From Bacteroidales bacterium (lineage in GTDB: Bacteria > Bacteroidota > Bacteroidia > Bacteroidales > Paludibacteraceae), in the NCBI GenBank assembly GCA_012519425.1, contig JAAYQF010000025.1:1-63546 (forward strand): a DNA stretch of 63,546 nucleotides. The letters run 5' to 3'. The first letter of the stretch is position 1, and every line of letters begins with the position of its first letter. Shown here in pieces: positions 53,500-63,466 of this stretch. Under the pieces are notes generated by a model. That model saw only the letters and a program-made list of their open reading frames with translations, made no database searches and had not been told where the DNA came from. The position numbers were made by a program, and so were the translations under genes.

Positions 53500-56400
53500 T
53501 TAAAAAGTAGCTTTAAGTCCTAAAACAAGATTCTTTGCTCTTGGATATGCCGAATAGTCAAATCCGGGTGTTAGGGCTGAATTACGAACGGAAACTTCCG
53601 GATCCATTCCCGAGTATTTGGTAAAAGTCAGCAGGTTTTGTGATGACAAGCTGATTAATAAGCCCTTAAAACCGATTTTTTGAAGTTTACTTATAGGGAT
53701 ATCATAACTAAGACTAATAGACTTCAAACGTAAGTAAGAGCCATCTTCCAAAGTTCTGTCAGAATAAACTCCAATAGGACCTTGCCCGTGGGTGCGGTAT
53801 AGCGTATTATTTTGATTATCCGGAGTCCATCTGTTAGCATAAGAAGCAAATTGATTTAAGTTTTGAGAACCCAGCACATTACCTTCAAAAAGAATTCTGT
53901 TGGCGTTCATAATCTTATTGCCGTAAGACCACTGAAAAAAGATATTGAGACTAATTCTTTTGTATCTGAAGTCATTGGTAAAACCACCTACATGGATTGG
54001 ATAAGCATCTCCTATGGTTGTTAAATCTTTCTCATCAATTATTAAATCTCCATTTAAGTCTCTATATTTAATATCTCCGGGCTGAATTTTATCTCTACTC
54101 ATGCCATTTGTTGTAACGTTTTCTTTTAAAACATACACCCCCTCAGATACTTCATCAAAATCACTATACTGATAATTTCCATCCCAAATATAACCGTAAA
54201 ATTGTGCTGCCGGTTTACCTACTTCTGCATAATATAAAGGCGTAGAGTTGAAGTTGACACCCCAGTTTACTGAGTTTTTTAGCCACGGTTCATCATCAGC
54301 TAAAGCCAATACTGTGTTTTTGTTAAAACTTATATTGAAATTACTAGTCCAGGTAAAATCTTTAGTGTCAAAGTTAACAGTATTAACAGAAATTTCCAGT
54401 CCATTGTTCTGAAGCGCCCCGATGTTTCTAAAGGCTCTGTTATATCCTGTATACATAGGGATGTTAGCCAATAGTTGGAGATTTCGAGTTGTCTTTCTGT
54501 AATAATCAACAATTAATTCAAAACGGTTTTTGAAAAAACCTAAGTCCAAACCCACATCAAATTGAGCTGCAGTTTCCCAGGTTAAATCATGGTTTGCAGG
54601 AGTACCACCCACAATTCCTTTTGATGGTGTTTCATTATTAAATGAGTAGGGTGTGCTTTCAGTTATTATTAGCTGTGGCATGTAGGCATAATCATACACG
54701 CGATTATTTCCTGTCTCTCCATAGCTTATTCTTAGTTTAGCATTAGTTAAGTGGTTGAGTCTTTTCATAAAATTTTCATCAGAGAATCTCCATGCAAAAG
54801 CTCCTGATGGGAAAAATCCCCATCTCCTACTTGGAGCGAACTTAGACGACCAGTCACCTCTAAATGTAGAAGTGAATATGTATTTTCCTTTTAATGTGTA
54901 ATTAAATCGACCCAAATATGACATTAAACCATTAGCAGAAACTCCTGCATATCCTTTGTAGGGTGTACCTTCATCAAGTCCACTCATTCCTAAGTTTTCG
55001 TTTGGAATCTGTTGAGCTTCATAACCATATCTATCAACACCTCTCCTTGAAAAAGTTGCACCAATCGTAGCATCTGCTCTATGAATATTCTTAAAAGTAC
55101 GCCCGTATCTTAATGTGTTTTCATTGGATAAATTTTCGGTTAATGAGTAAATCCATGAACCATTTACACCCCTAATATTTGATGGAAATACAGGAGTTCC
55201 CAAACGACTGGAAGAATTATTAAATGCCTCTCTTATCAAGGTGTATCCTGCATAGTTTCCCGTAGTTCTAAATGTTAAATATCTGGTAATCTTGTAATTT
55301 GCAAACACGTTAAATATCAAAGTATTATATGTTCTGTACCGATATTCATTCTCTGCAGAAAAAACAGGATTTATAACATATACTTGCCCTGAGTAATCTA
55401 AATCAGGATCAAATCCTTGTCCCAGCAGAGTTTCTTCTGTTATTCTCAGACTGGGAATAGGTCTATATCCCCAAATATTATACATTAAATAGGCTGAGCT
55501 ATGCCCTGCTGTACCCGGGGATGATGCTTCTTGTCCATAGGACTGTGCACTACTGTAATTTGCTATTACACCTATTCGGAGTTTATCATTGAAATCCTGT
55601 TCATACGATCCCCTTCCTTGATATCTTTTGTATCCGGAATTGATAATAATACCTTTTTGGTCATAAAATGAACCGGATAACGAGTACCTTGAATTTTTTG
55701 TTCCACCTCTAAAAGCTACATCATATATCTGCATAGGAGCAGTTCTGAATGTCTTATCTTGCCAATCAATAATTGGTTGATTTTTATAATAATCCAAATC
55801 TCTTCCTTGCTCTGTAGAAATATATTCACCTGCCGCATAAATTTCATTATTTTCAAGTTGATACTTTACAAACTCATAGGCATTCATCATTTCCATTCTA
55901 TTTATTACATTTTGGAACCCTACAGATGCTCCAAAAGTAAGTTCGGATTGCCCCGTTTTACCCTTTTTAGTTTCAATAATTATTACACCATTTGATGCTC
56001 TTGCTCCATAAATAGCCGTTGCAGATGCATCCTTTAAAACATTTATTGATTCTATATCTTGAGGATTTATTGCGTCATTCATATCATCTTCTACAGGAAA
56101 TCCATCAATCACATATAATGGAGAATTATCTTGCGTTAATGAACCTACACCTCGAATAACGATACTAGAACTAACACCCGGTTGCCCTTCATTGGAAGTT
56201 ACCCGAACTCCGGCAACTTTTCCACCCAAAGCTTGATCAAAAGAATGTACAGGGCTTTTTATAAGCTCTTCCCCTTTGATTACAGCAATAGAACCGGACA
56301 AATCTCCTCTCTTACTACTACCATATCCTATCGCCACTACTTCATCCAATAAAGTGGCTTTTTCCTCCAATCTGATTATATACCTATATATATCACTTGT

Positions 56401-56727
56401 GATTTCGACCAATTTGTCTTCCATCCCAATGAATGTCACATGCAAGACATCACCAACTTTAACATTTTTTATTGCAAAATTTCCATTGATATCCGTCACA
56501 GTTGCTTTCTCTGTGTTTACAACTCGAATGGAAGCACCAGGCATAGGATTATCATCTGATGTTACTACCAATCCGGTTATGTCTTTTACTGTCGGTGGTG
56601 CCTCCTGGGCTCTTATTCCCCAAGACGGAAAAACAGTAATTACCATTAATAATAAGGTAGATTTACACTTGCTAAAAATCAATTCAAAAAGTGAATCACA
56701 AGAGAGACGGGTGATTGTATTTTTCAT
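53500..56727 (-). CDS. SusC/RagA-family TonB-dependent transporter
   Basis: A 1075-residue outer-membrane receptor that imports oligosaccharides with TonB energy. It has a signal peptide, a carboxypeptidase-like N-terminal domain (ITGLVVTSDDNPMPGASIRVV), a plug with the SusC signature (VVAIGYGSSKRGDLSGSI, VIDGFPVEDDMNDAINPQDIESINVLKDASATAIYGARASNGVI, in pieces) and a 22-stranded barrel ending in KNLVLGLKATF. No extra N-terminal STN (FecR-signalling) domain is present. It forms the SusCD pair with the next gene and heads the main run of the locus. No consensus promoter was found in the 270-bp upstream gap. Confidence 0.95.
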   Translation of the reverse strand: MKNTITRLSCDSLFELIFSKCKSTLLLMVITVFPSWGIRAQEAPPTVKDITGLVVTSDDNPMPGASIRVVNTEKATVTDINGNFAIKNVKVGDVLHVTFIGMEDKLVEITSDIYRYIIRLEEKATLLDEVVAIGYGSSKRGDLSGSIAVIKGEELIKSPVHSFDQALGGKVAGVRVTSNEGQPGVSSSIVIRGVGSLTQDNSPLYVIDGFPVEDDMNDAINPQDIESINVLKDASATAIYGARASNGVIIIETKKGKTGQSELTFGASVGFQNVINRMEMMNAYEFVKYQLENNEIYAAGEYISTEQGRDLDYYKNQPIIDWQDKTFRTAPMQIYDVAFRGGTKNSRYSLSGSFYDQKGIIINSGYKRYQGRGSYEQDFNDKLRIGVIANYSSAQSYGQEASSPGTAGHSSAYLMYNIWGYRPIPSLRITEETLLGQGFDPDLDYSGQVYVINPVFSAENEYRYRTYNTLIFNVFANYKITRYLTFRTTGNYAGYTLIREAFNNSSSRLGTPVFPSNIRGVNGSWIYSLTENLSNENTLRYGRTFKNIHRADATIGATFSRRGVDRYGYEAQQIPNENLGMSGLDEGTPYKGYAGVSANGLMSYLGRFNYTLKGKYIFTSTFRGDWSSKFAPSRRWGFFPSGAFAWRFSDENFMKRLNHLTNAKLRISYGETGNNRVYDYAYMPQLIITESTPYSFNNETPSKGIVGGTPANHDLTWETAAQFDVGLDLGFFKNRFELIVDYYRKTTRNLQLLANIPMYTGYNRAFRNIGALQNNGLEISVNTVNFDTKDFTWTSNFNISFNKNTVLALADDEPWLKNSVNWGVNFNSTPLYYAEVGKPAAQFYGYIWDGNYQYSDFDEVSEGVYVLKENVTTNGMSRDKIQPGDIKYRDLNGDLIIDEKDLTTIGDAYPIHVGGFTNDFRYKRISLNIFFQWSYGNKIMNANRILFEGNVLGSQNLNQFASYANRWTPDNQNNTLYRTHGQGPIGVYSDRTLEDGSYLRLKSISLSYDIPISKLQKIGFKGLLISLSSQNLLTFTKYSGMDPEVSVRNSALTPGFDYSAYPRAKNLVLGLKATF

Positions 56728-56997
56728 TGCACTTGTTGTTTTTGTTGTTCAAACACGACTAAAGCAATCAAAATTTGAGACAATACTAATCGTTATACAA
56801 ATGAAGCATAAAAAAAACGTAGAGAATACCAATTTTCCGTAAATCTAACCTCAAAAAACGCAGAACATGATTTTAACTTAACTTCTTCAACTGTTTGTGT
56901 CAGGATAATAAATTACAACGATAAACATACTGCATTGGTCGTTGAGATCATTAATTTTATTACAGATTTATGATCAGGACAAAGCATTCTTCCGTTT

Positions 56998-58392
56998 TTA
57001 TTCATTTGCCATTTCCACGGCAGTAGTTGTAATGAAGTACTTAGTCAGCGTATTTGCTTTTTCCCACTCAGGCATATTTCTGTTTACCAAAAAATCAAAA
57101 TAATTTTCAGCAACAAGCCCGAAATGTGCTTCGTGATTGGAGCGGTTTTCAACCGGGATCACTATTTGATATTTGTCGCCTGCTTCTTTTAAAGAAACAA
57201 ACGGATATTTTTCTTTGATGTTTTCAATTGTCCTTTCCAGATTCGATTTAAATTCATCGCTATTTACACCGTCGGCTTTTTCTACATAAAGCTGCTTGAT
57301 ATAATCATGCTGTTTGTCTTGTACGGTTGCAAGGATTGCTTTGGTACCTATCACCCTGGAAGTGAACGTGTCGCCTCCTCCTTGCGGAGCAACATAGTTC
57401 CACAGTACTTTCAATGCGATATTTTTACCTTTTACCTGATAATTTATGGTTCCGTTGGCATTTACTTTCAGCTTTGAGTTTTCCACATACTTTAATAAAT
57501 ACGAAGGGAAACTTTCTGAATTTGTGGATTTTGAAAAGTCTTCCAAACTTAGTTCCGTAGCCCAATGAGAAGCGTTTATTACCTTTATATCCGTCTGATA
57601 ATTAATGGACTGATCGGGGAAGCATTTCCAATTGACCAGGTCAATGTAGTGGGTAGTAACATCGGCAATGCCCTCGCCCTGCTGTTGTACGTCGTAGTAC
57701 CAGGCCGGGCGTATCAACGGTTTTCCGGCTACTTCCTTGTAAAAATGATGCACGCTTTCCATATAGACTGCCGGCTCATTTTCTGTTCCCCCCGTCAATT
57801 CGCCGAAAAGCTCTTTGTTGTTGATGAGTTCTTTCTCGATAATATTCAGGTCGTCAAAACGTTCAGTCATCATGTCATACAGCAACACGTTATTCTTTTC
57901 AGCATTTTCGTAAGCTTTCACCAAAAGTTGGAAATCTTCTTTATTTATTGCCATAGGCTTGTCCGACAGCACATTATATCCGGCACTGACAGCTTGATAA
58001 ATATAATTTGTTGTCTCATGGTTATTCCCTGCCAGCACCACTACATTTCCTCGTTTTTCGGCTAACATTTTTTCCAGAAAGTCAGGTGCTTCATATACTT
58101 CTTCCTTCCATGAAGTAGGATTTTCTATCCGCGTATTAAACCCTTTGACAGTTGCAAGATACTGCTCTAATTCGGTTCCTTCTGGTGCATACACAAACAC
58201 GCTGTCGTTTACCCTGGCCAAATTGCTTTTCAAAAGCAAGGAAGCATGAAAGTGTCCCGGATTTAATACGACGAGTCTCACCTCACCCTCTTTTCCTGTG
58301 AAAACAGACTGATCATCCGATTTTTTGCTTGTACATGAAAACATAAGCAGCACACTTAGTAACAGTACAAAGCTAATGATTTTACTGTTCAT
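56998..58392 (-). CDS. Gfo/Idh/MocA-type oxidoreductase lipoprotein
   Basis: A 464-residue predicted lipoprotein (LLMFSC, then TSKKSDD). An N-terminal Rossmann-like domain (EVRLVVLNPGHFHASLLLK, with the EKP-like NVLSDKPMAINKED) is followed by the C-terminal domain of the 'putative oxidoreductase' group (NYQVKGKNIALKVLWNYVAPQGGGDTF, key part WNYVAPQGGGDT). The start at 58392 fits the signal peptide; the ATG at 58479 would include translated intergenic repeat (LSLSKHG) and was rejected. It lies between nagB and SusC. Probable role is sugar oxidation at the membrane, fitting the DUF1080 partners. Confidence 0.85.
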   Translation of the reverse strand: MNSKIISFVLLLSVLLMFSCTSKKSDDQSVFTGKEGEVRLVVLNPGHFHASLLLKSNLARVNDSVFVYAPEGTELEQYLATVKGFNTRIENPTSWKEEVYEAPDFLEKMLAEKRGNVVVLAGNNHETTNYIYQAVSAGYNVLSDKPMAINKEDFQLLVKAYENAEKNNVLLYDMMTERFDDLNIIEKELINNKELFGELTGGTENEPAVYMESVHHFYKEVAGKPLIRPAWYYDVQQQGEGIADVTTHYIDLVNWKCFPDQSINYQTDIKVINASHWATELSLEDFSKSTNSESFPSYLLKYVENSKLKVNANGTINYQVKGKNIALKVLWNYVAPQGGGDTFTSRVIGTKAILATVQDKQHDYIKQLYVEKADGVNSDEFKSNLERTIENIKEKYPFVSLKEAGDKYQIVIPVENRSNHEAHFGLVAENYFDFLVNRNMPEWEKANTLTKYFITTTAVEMANE

Positions 58393-58431
58393 ATGTTTAA
58401 ATTTAGAAGTCCCCCTATGATCAACTACCTT

Positions 58432-58519
58432 GCACCTCTGAACTCGGAACACGCGACCGTGCTTCGACAAGCTCAGCAACCATCTAAAGTAATGTGGTTA
58501 CTGAACGAAGTCGAAGTGC
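58432..58519. repeat. GC-rich degenerate repeat (copy 3) with Bacteroidota palindromic repeat
   Basis: GAACTCGGAACACGCGACC belongs to the repeat of 9770 and 35581. It abuts a palindromic pair: GTGCTTCGACAAGCTCAGCA (58459-58478) and its inverse around GTTACTGAACGAAGTCGAAG (58498-58517), a widespread Bacteroidota intergenic repeat often mistranslated as LSLSKHG. Confidence 0.65.
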
Positions 58520-58554
58520 AGCAGTTGGGCGCTTATAAGATACCGCCTGATTAT

Positions 58555-59361
58555 TCATAATTCAAGCAATGCCGAACTTGCCGCATCCAAATACAAGGTT
58601 ACATTTTCCTTTGTTCTTAAAATACTGGCGGGACAGTCCTCTGTGATCCCGCCGTTCAACGTATTATAAACTGCTTTTGCTTTATTCTTTGCCGGCACAA
58701 TGCAGAACAGATATTTTCCTCTCAACAAGGCAGGAATCGTGAGTGTCAAAGCCTGCCCGGGAACTTCATCCAACAAGTTGAAACATTTATCGTTCACTTG
58801 CTGCTGACGGCACATCAAATCCAAATCGGCAATTTTGACCAACTTCTCATCGTTGAAGTCTGCCACTCCCGGGTCATTGAAGGCAATGTGTCCGTTTTCG
58901 CCGATGCCGAGGCATACGATGTCAACCGGATATTTTTCCAAAAGTTCAGAATAACGCCTGCATTCTTCATCTAAATTTTTCGCCAAACCGTTAAGATAGT
59001 TTACTGACTTAAACGGTACTTTGCCAAAAATGCGGTCTTTCAGAAAATTGCCAAACCTCTGGGGAGCATCGGCTGCAAGTCGGATATATTCATCCATGTG
59101 GAAAGCATTAATTCTGTTCCACTTTATTGCTTTGTTGGCGATCAAATGTGCAATAAACTCATTCTGCGAGGGAGCTGCAGCAAAAATCATATTCAACTCT
59201 TCTTTTTCTCCTTGCATTTTAATGATTCTTTCAGCAGCATCTGTGGCTGCCACAAATCCCATCTCTTCCCGGTCGGGGATAATTTTGACTAACATTTTTC
59301 CTCGTTTAAAAACGGTAATTTTTTCTTTTTTAGTTTTTGGTGTAAATAACATTTCCTTCAA
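58555..59361 (-). CDS. nagB: glucosamine-6-phosphate deaminase
   Basis: A 268-residue cytoplasmic enzyme that turns glucosamine-6-phosphate into fructose-6-phosphate and ammonia. The family signature LGIGENGHIAFNDPG and the FHMDEYIRL segment with the catalytic Asp are present, and LLRGKYLFCIVPAKNKAKAV closes the fold. It starts inside the nagA end (32-bp overlap); an ATG at 59352 is equally good. A later ATG (59295) matches the start of E. coli NagB, but the extra KITVFKRGK residues resemble the Bacteroidota form. It acts right after NagA in the same operon. Confidence 0.9.
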   Translation of the reverse strand: MKEMLFTPKTKKEKITVFKRGKMLVKIIPDREEMGFVAATDAAERIIKMQGEKEELNMIFAAAPSQNEFIAHLIANKAIKWNRINAFHMDEYIRLAADAPQRFGNFLKDRIFGKVPFKSVNYLNGLAKNLDEECRRYSELLEKYPVDIVCLGIGENGHIAFNDPGVADFNDEKLVKIADLDLMCRQQQVNDKCFNLLDEVPGQALTLTIPALLRGKYLFCIVPAKNKAKAVYNTLNGGITEDCPASILRTKENVTLYLDAASSALLEL

Positions 59362-60523
59362 TGATTGTAGTTAATACTCTAATATTTTTGTCAAAAATTA
59401 CCAGGTCGGCATCTTTTCCTTTGCAGATTGAACCTTTCTTTTTGTCAATTTTCATAATTTTTGCCGGCGTCAGGGTCATCATTTTAACTGCATCGAGCAA
59501 AGGCACTTCAGCAATATTTACCATCGTACGTACCAGACGGTCGGCTGTAGCCACACTGCCTGCAAATGCCGTTCTGTCCGGTAGTTTTGCCACTCCGTCT
59601 TCAATGATCACTTTTTGTCCTTTTTCCAAACTTCCCAAAATGGATTCTCCATCCGGCATACCGGCTCCTCGCATGGAGTCGGTACAAAGTGCCGTTTTAT
59701 CCGGACCTTTGAATTTATAAACAAATTGAAGCAATGATTTAGGGAGATGAACTCCATCAGCAATGATCTCCACTGTCATATCGTCAATCAGATAAGCAGC
59801 TTCCAACACACCCGCATATCTAAAAGCATTTCGGCGTGTAATGGTTGACATGCCTGAATACAAGTGAGTGACGTGGGTAAATCCTGCATCAAAAGCGGGT
59901 AACACTTCTTCATAAATCGCATCGCTATGTGCTATTGAAGGAAGGATATTGTTTTCCATCAATACCTCTCCAAATTCTAATGCGCCATTCAGTTCAGGTG
60001 CCAAACTCCATCTGACAATGTCATCTGACCGGCTTAAAATATAATTATATTCTTCCGGCTTTGGATTTCGCAAATATTTCGGGTCTTGTGCTCCACGCTG
60101 ATTGTATGCGAAATAAGGTCCTTCAAGATGAAGTCCGAGAAATTTTGATCCTTTTTTGTTCTGCTTTATAGCCTCTTTGTAAATGGCAAATGTACCTATC
60201 AGTTCTTCGGTAGTACTTGCGAGTGTAGTAGGTAACAAAGCTGTTGTGCCGTATTTTACATGCGTTTCAGCTGCTCCAAGATATGCTTCCACAGTAGAAT
60301 CCATAAAATCATGACCGCCACCACCGTGCGTATGGATATCAATGAATCCTGCTGAAACGTAATTCCCTTTGGCATCAATCACTTTATCGCTGTCTTCAAC
60401 TTCAATTTCACTTGAGTGAATAATTTCAGCAATCTTACCGTTTTTGCATACTATGGTTGTATTTTCCTGAATTCGGTCGTGAAAAATCACTGTTCCGTTT
60501 TTTATTATTAATCTATGTTTCAT
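59330..60523 (-). CDS. nagA: N-acetylglucosamine-6-phosphate deacetylase
   Basis: A 397-residue amidohydrolase that removes the acetyl group from GlcNAc-6-phosphate. Metal-binding IDIHTHGGGGHDFMD, the substrate region LEGPYFAYNQRGAQDP, HVTHLYSGMS and the late CTDSMRGAGMPDGE carry the catalytic residues. It is of normal length. It lies 105 bp after the sugar transporter gene and overlaps nagB, so nagP-like, nagA and nagB form the catabolic arm that receives GlcNAc freed by the GH89 enzyme. Confidence 0.96.
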   Translation of the reverse strand: MKHRLIIKNGTVIFHDRIQENTTIVCKNGKIAEIIHSSEIEVEDSDKVIDAKGNYVSAGFIDIHTHGGGGHDFMDSTVEAYLGAAETHVKYGTTALLPTTLASTTEELIGTFAIYKEAIKQNKKGSKFLGLHLEGPYFAYNQRGAQDPKYLRNPKPEEYNYILSRSDDIVRWSLAPELNGALEFGEVLMENNILPSIAHSDAIYEEVLPAFDAGFTHVTHLYSGMSTITRRNAFRYAGVLEAAYLIDDMTVEIIADGVHLPKSLLQFVYKFKGPDKTALCTDSMRGAGMPDGESILGSLEKGQKVIIEDGVAKLPDRTAFAGSVATADRLVRTMVNIAEVPLLDAVKMMTLTPAKIMKIDKKKGSICKGKDADLVIFDKNIRVLTTIIEGNVIYTKN

Positions 60524-60628
60524 ACCTTAAATGATTAGATGTATGATGTTGGATATTGGTGTGATAATGTCTTAATTCAAACTTGAAAAATTCAGACTTC
60601 GGTCATCCGGCACCCAGCACCAAACTGA

Positions 60629-61975
60629 CTATAAACTTTTCTTCCAATTTTTTATTTTATAACCGTGTAAGGCATACCAAACAATGTATGCAAAAGAGGG
60701 TATCAATATCCAATAGGCATTTTTCATGGCTTCGAATGGAGAAACCAGGGTATTCATGTCTACTAACGCATGGTAAATCATGGGCATAAATGCACTTCCG
60801 CAAAGTGCCATGACCAAAAATGCAGAGCCGAGATTGGTGAATTTGCCTAATCCGTTGATGGCAAGAGGCCAAATTCCGGCGTAGAGCAATGCATTGGGAA
60901 GTCCCATCATCACAAGGTACCACAAGGAAATATCGGCCGTGATGCCGAGAAAAGTAACTGTGCCGGAAGTAGTAAGAATGAGTATCGAAAGAATAAGATT
61001 AATAGTCGCACAAATAAGCAACGCATTTCTTTGTTTTAAGTATTTCGGGATCAAAGCAATGCCTATGAAATAACCCAAGAAAGTCAAGAGCATAGTATAG
61101 GAAGGGATGTTTTTGGCAGGACCCGCCAAACTTTCGCCCATGGTGCCGGCATATTGAATGCTGGTGGACAGTGCTACCATCTGCGTCCCGATATGAAAAA
61201 ACATGGCAAGTACCCCGAGCATCAGGGCAGGGTATTGCACAATGTATTTTTTTGAGCTTTCATCTTCTGCCGAACGCTTGTTGACAGTGGCCGGATCCAA
61301 GTCGGGCAACACGGAATAGCGGATGATAATACCAAAAACAAAAAGGGCGATTGCCAAAATCAAATAGGGAGTCATCACACCCTTGATCAAGTTATCCAAT
61401 GCCGCGTCTAATGAAGCTCCGGTATAGATGCCTGCTTCTATTTCCCGCATCAACACCTTGTCGGATTCACGAATTACTACCCCTGCAAAAATTAAATTGG
61501 CAATTACCCCGGCTAACTTGTTCCCCGTGCCCACAATGCTCATACGTTTAGCCGCACTTTCTATGGGACCTACAATGGTCACGTATGGGTTAGCAGCAGA
61601 CTGAAGAACAGCCAATCCGACCCCGAGTAAAAACAGTCCTAAAAGAAACAGTTGATAAGTACGCCAGTAAGCAGCAGGAACAAAAAGCAAAGCTCCGATT
61701 GACATACACCACAGGCCAAACATCATTCCTCTTTTGTAACCCACTTTGTTCAACAAAAAAGAAGAAGGTATAGCCATGACCAAATAGGCTATGTAAAAGG
61801 CAAATGTAACAAATGAAGACTGAAGGTTGGTCAACTGAAGCGTCAACTGGAAGTAGGGTACCAAAATGGTATTAACCCACGATACCAACCCAAAAATAAA
61901 AAACAGCAGTGCCAGAATTATCATGGACTTGATTGTGGTGCTTTTTTCAGGTGTTTGTGTGTTTGTCTGATTCAT
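60629..61975 (-). CDS. FucP/NagP-type sugar:proton symporter
   Basis: A 448-residue inner-membrane transporter of the major facilitator superfamily (FucP group) with about 12 hydrophobic helices. Typical parts are LLFFIFGLVSWVNTILVPYFQ, FYIAYLVMAIPSSFLLNKVGYKRGM and LAVLQSAANPYVTIVGP. In Bacteroidota and gammaproteobacteria, NagP of this group brings GlcNAc into the cell. Here it heads the nagA-nagB run, so GlcNAc is the likely cargo. A GlcNAc kinase gene is not in the window. Confidence 0.9.
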   Translation of the reverse strand: MNQTNTQTPEKSTTIKSMIILALLFFIFGLVSWVNTILVPYFQLTLQLTNLQSSFVTFAFYIAYLVMAIPSSFLLNKVGYKRGMMFGLWCMSIGALLFVPAAYWRTYQLFLLGLFLLGVGLAVLQSAANPYVTIVGPIESAAKRMSIVGTGNKLAGVIANLIFAGVVIRESDKVLMREIEAGIYTGASLDAALDNLIKGVMTPYLILAIALFVFGIIIRYSVLPDLDPATVNKRSAEDESSKKYIVQYPALMLGVLAMFFHIGTQMVALSTSIQYAGTMGESLAGPAKNIPSYTMLLTFLGYFIGIALIPKYLKQRNALLICATINLILSILILTTSGTVTFLGITADISLWYLVMMGLPNALLYAGIWPLAINGLGKFTNLGSAFLVMALCGSAFMPMIYHALVDMNTLVSPFEAMKNAYWILIPSFAYIVWYALHGYKIKNWKKSL

Positions 61976-61991
61976 GAATAGGGGTTTACAC

Positions 61992-62023
61992 AGAGTGTGT
62001 GAGTAGAATATGATTCACACTCT
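61992..62023. promoter_or_regulatory. candidate operator: inverted repeat in leader of sugar transporter gene
   Basis: AGAGTGTG (61992-61999) and CACACTCT (62016-62023) are perfect inverse arms with 16 bp between, a spacing that fits a dimeric regulator. It lies between the transporter start and candidate -7 boxes. The XylR-like regulator next door is a plausible binder. Confidence 0.4.
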
Positions 62024-62038
62024 AAAATGTTACAGATA

Positions 62039-62088
62039 CAAAATTATCTTTTCTCGAGGAAGAAGAACGCACTAATAGCGCAAATTTA
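62039..62088 (-). promoter_or_regulatory. two candidate -7 elements for the nagP-like operon
   Basis: On the minus strand TAATTTTG (62046-62039) and TAAATTTG (62088-62081) both fit TAnnTTTG. Neither has a clear -33 at the right distance. Confidence 0.35.
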
Positions 62089-62110
62089 TCTTCAAAAAAC
62101 GCAAGATAAT

Positions 62111-63286
62111 TTAAGCTTTTCCTGATTGTTCAACCTTAGATTGGTTTTGTCTGCGGTATTCGGCCGGTGAAAGACCTTTCATTTTCTTGAAAACACGAGA
62201 AATGTTTTTACTGTCATTAAAGCCGCACTCTAAGGCAATATCGAACAGTAAACGATCTGTGTTGACAAGTAGCTTGGCAAAATGATCAACCCTGCATTTG
62301 AGAAGAAATTGATAGATAGAGGTGCCAAGCTCATTTTTGAATTTAATCTCTAAGTTTCTTCTGGAAAGTGGAACTAACTGAGTTAACGCTTCAATAGATA
62401 AATTGGAATTAAAATTTTCCTCAATATGGCGAACTATGGTTAATATATGTTTGTTGTCAATATTATATCTGTCAGTAGATTTCCGTTCTTCTATCCTCAC
62501 CGGATCTATAACAATATTAAAAGGTATATTTTTTTGTTCTTTGATTTGTTGGTGGATCAGTCTCCCTGCGCTATAACCGCCTTTTTCTACTTCAAGCACG
62601 ACAGAGGAGATGGGTGGATCGGATAAATTACATATAAGCTCGTCGTTGTCCACACCAAGAAGCGAAATTTCATGGGGAATATTAATACCGTTTATCTTGC
62701 AAATTTCTGATACTTCCAAGGCAAATCGGTCATCACAAGCAAAAAGTGCAACTGGTTTAGGAAGTGATGTCAGCCATTCATCGAGTTTTATGTGGTTGTT
62801 GCCCCATTCGTTTTCATTCAACCTGTCAGACTCAAAATAAAAGTAGTTACCCCCGACTTCTTGTATTTCTTGCATGTATCCTTCTGCACGTTCCCGGGAC
62901 CAGACAACACCTTTATTTCCATAAAAAGCAAAATTTTTAAACTTCCTTTCAATGAAAAACTGAGCTGCCATCCTCCCTGTGCCAATATAGTCTCCGGTGA
63001 GGTTAAAGAAGTAATCACTTCGTTTTTTATAATTTTGAAGGATAATAGGAATATTCAAATTCTTTAAAAGATTACTCCCTTCAAGATCCCATTGAGCTAT
63101 GATCGCGTCTGGCTTTTTCTCTTTTACCCACTCTATTACACCTTGCTTACCATACAGAACCTTGTAGTAGGAAGGAAGGCGGTAAAAAATCCACGGACCA
63201 TGCTCTTGTGAATATTGCACCAATCCCCTCAGGAGCTTTCTGCTGAATTCACTGGAATAATCTATTAAAAGCAGGATTTTTATCAT
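62111..63286 (-). CDS. XylR-like regulator: LacI-type binding domain plus AraC HTH
   Basis: A 391-residue cytoplasmic regulator. Residues about 1-275 form a periplasmic-binding-type sugar sensor (KILLLIDYSSEFSRKLLRGLVQYSQ; FACDDRFALEVSEIC; SLLGVDNDELICNLSDPPISSV). Residues about 285-385 form an AraC double HTH (LSIEALTQLVPLSRRNLEIKFK; DIALECGFNDSKNISRVFKKMKGLSPAEYRRQ). E. coli XylR has the same order. It adjoins the nagP-like gene (135-bp gap) and is the only regulator in the glycan locus, so it likely responds to a GlcNAc-derived sugar. A -7-like TATATTTG lies at 63336-63329 on the minus strand. Confidence 0.9.
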   Translation of the reverse strand: MIKILLLIDYSSEFSRKLLRGLVQYSQEHGPWIFYRLPSYYKVLYGKQGVIEWVKEKKPDAIIAQWDLEGSNLLKNLNIPIILQNYKKRSDYFFNLTGDYIGTGRMAAQFFIERKFKNFAFYGNKGVVWSRERAEGYMQEIQEVGGNYFYFESDRLNENEWGNNHIKLDEWLTSLPKPVALFACDDRFALEVSEICKINGINIPHEISLLGVDNDELICNLSDPPISSVVLEVEKGGYSAGRLIHQQIKEQKNIPFNIVIDPVRIEERKSTDRYNIDNKHILTIVRHIEENFNSNLSIEALTQLVPLSRRNLEIKFKNELGTSIYQFLLKCRVDHFAKLLVNTDRLLFDIALECGFNDSKNISRVFKKMKGLSPAEYRRQNQSKVEQSGKA

Positions 63287-63328
63287 GGTAACAGAGATTT
63301 TTCCGTTTGATTTTTACGTTATTTGAGG

Positions 63329-63336
63329 CAAATATA
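63329..63336 (-). promoter_or_regulatory. candidate -7 element of the XylR-like gene
   Basis: TATATTTG on the minus strand fits TAnnTTTG, about 43 bp before the start codon. The -33 is poor. Confidence 0.4.
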
Positions 63337-63435
63337 GTATTAATATGTCATTTAGAAAATATTTTAAGAAAACGAAAAACATAAAAAGGCAATGACAAGT
63401 TTCGGAAAGAATGATGCTTATCTTGGAATAAACAT

Positions 63436-63443
63436 TAACTTTG
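63436..63443 (+). promoter_or_regulatory. -7 element of mgsA
   Basis: TAACTTTG fits TAnnTTTG, about 24 bp before the start codon. No clear -33. Confidence 0.45.
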
Positions 63444-63466
63444 TACGCGTATTAAATATCAAAACA

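Noticed and set aside
58393-58479. N-terminal extension of the Gfo/Idh/MocA lipoprotein starting at 58479
   Set aside because: It translates the palindromic intergenic repeat (LSLSKHG), a known artefact, and would bury the signal peptide.
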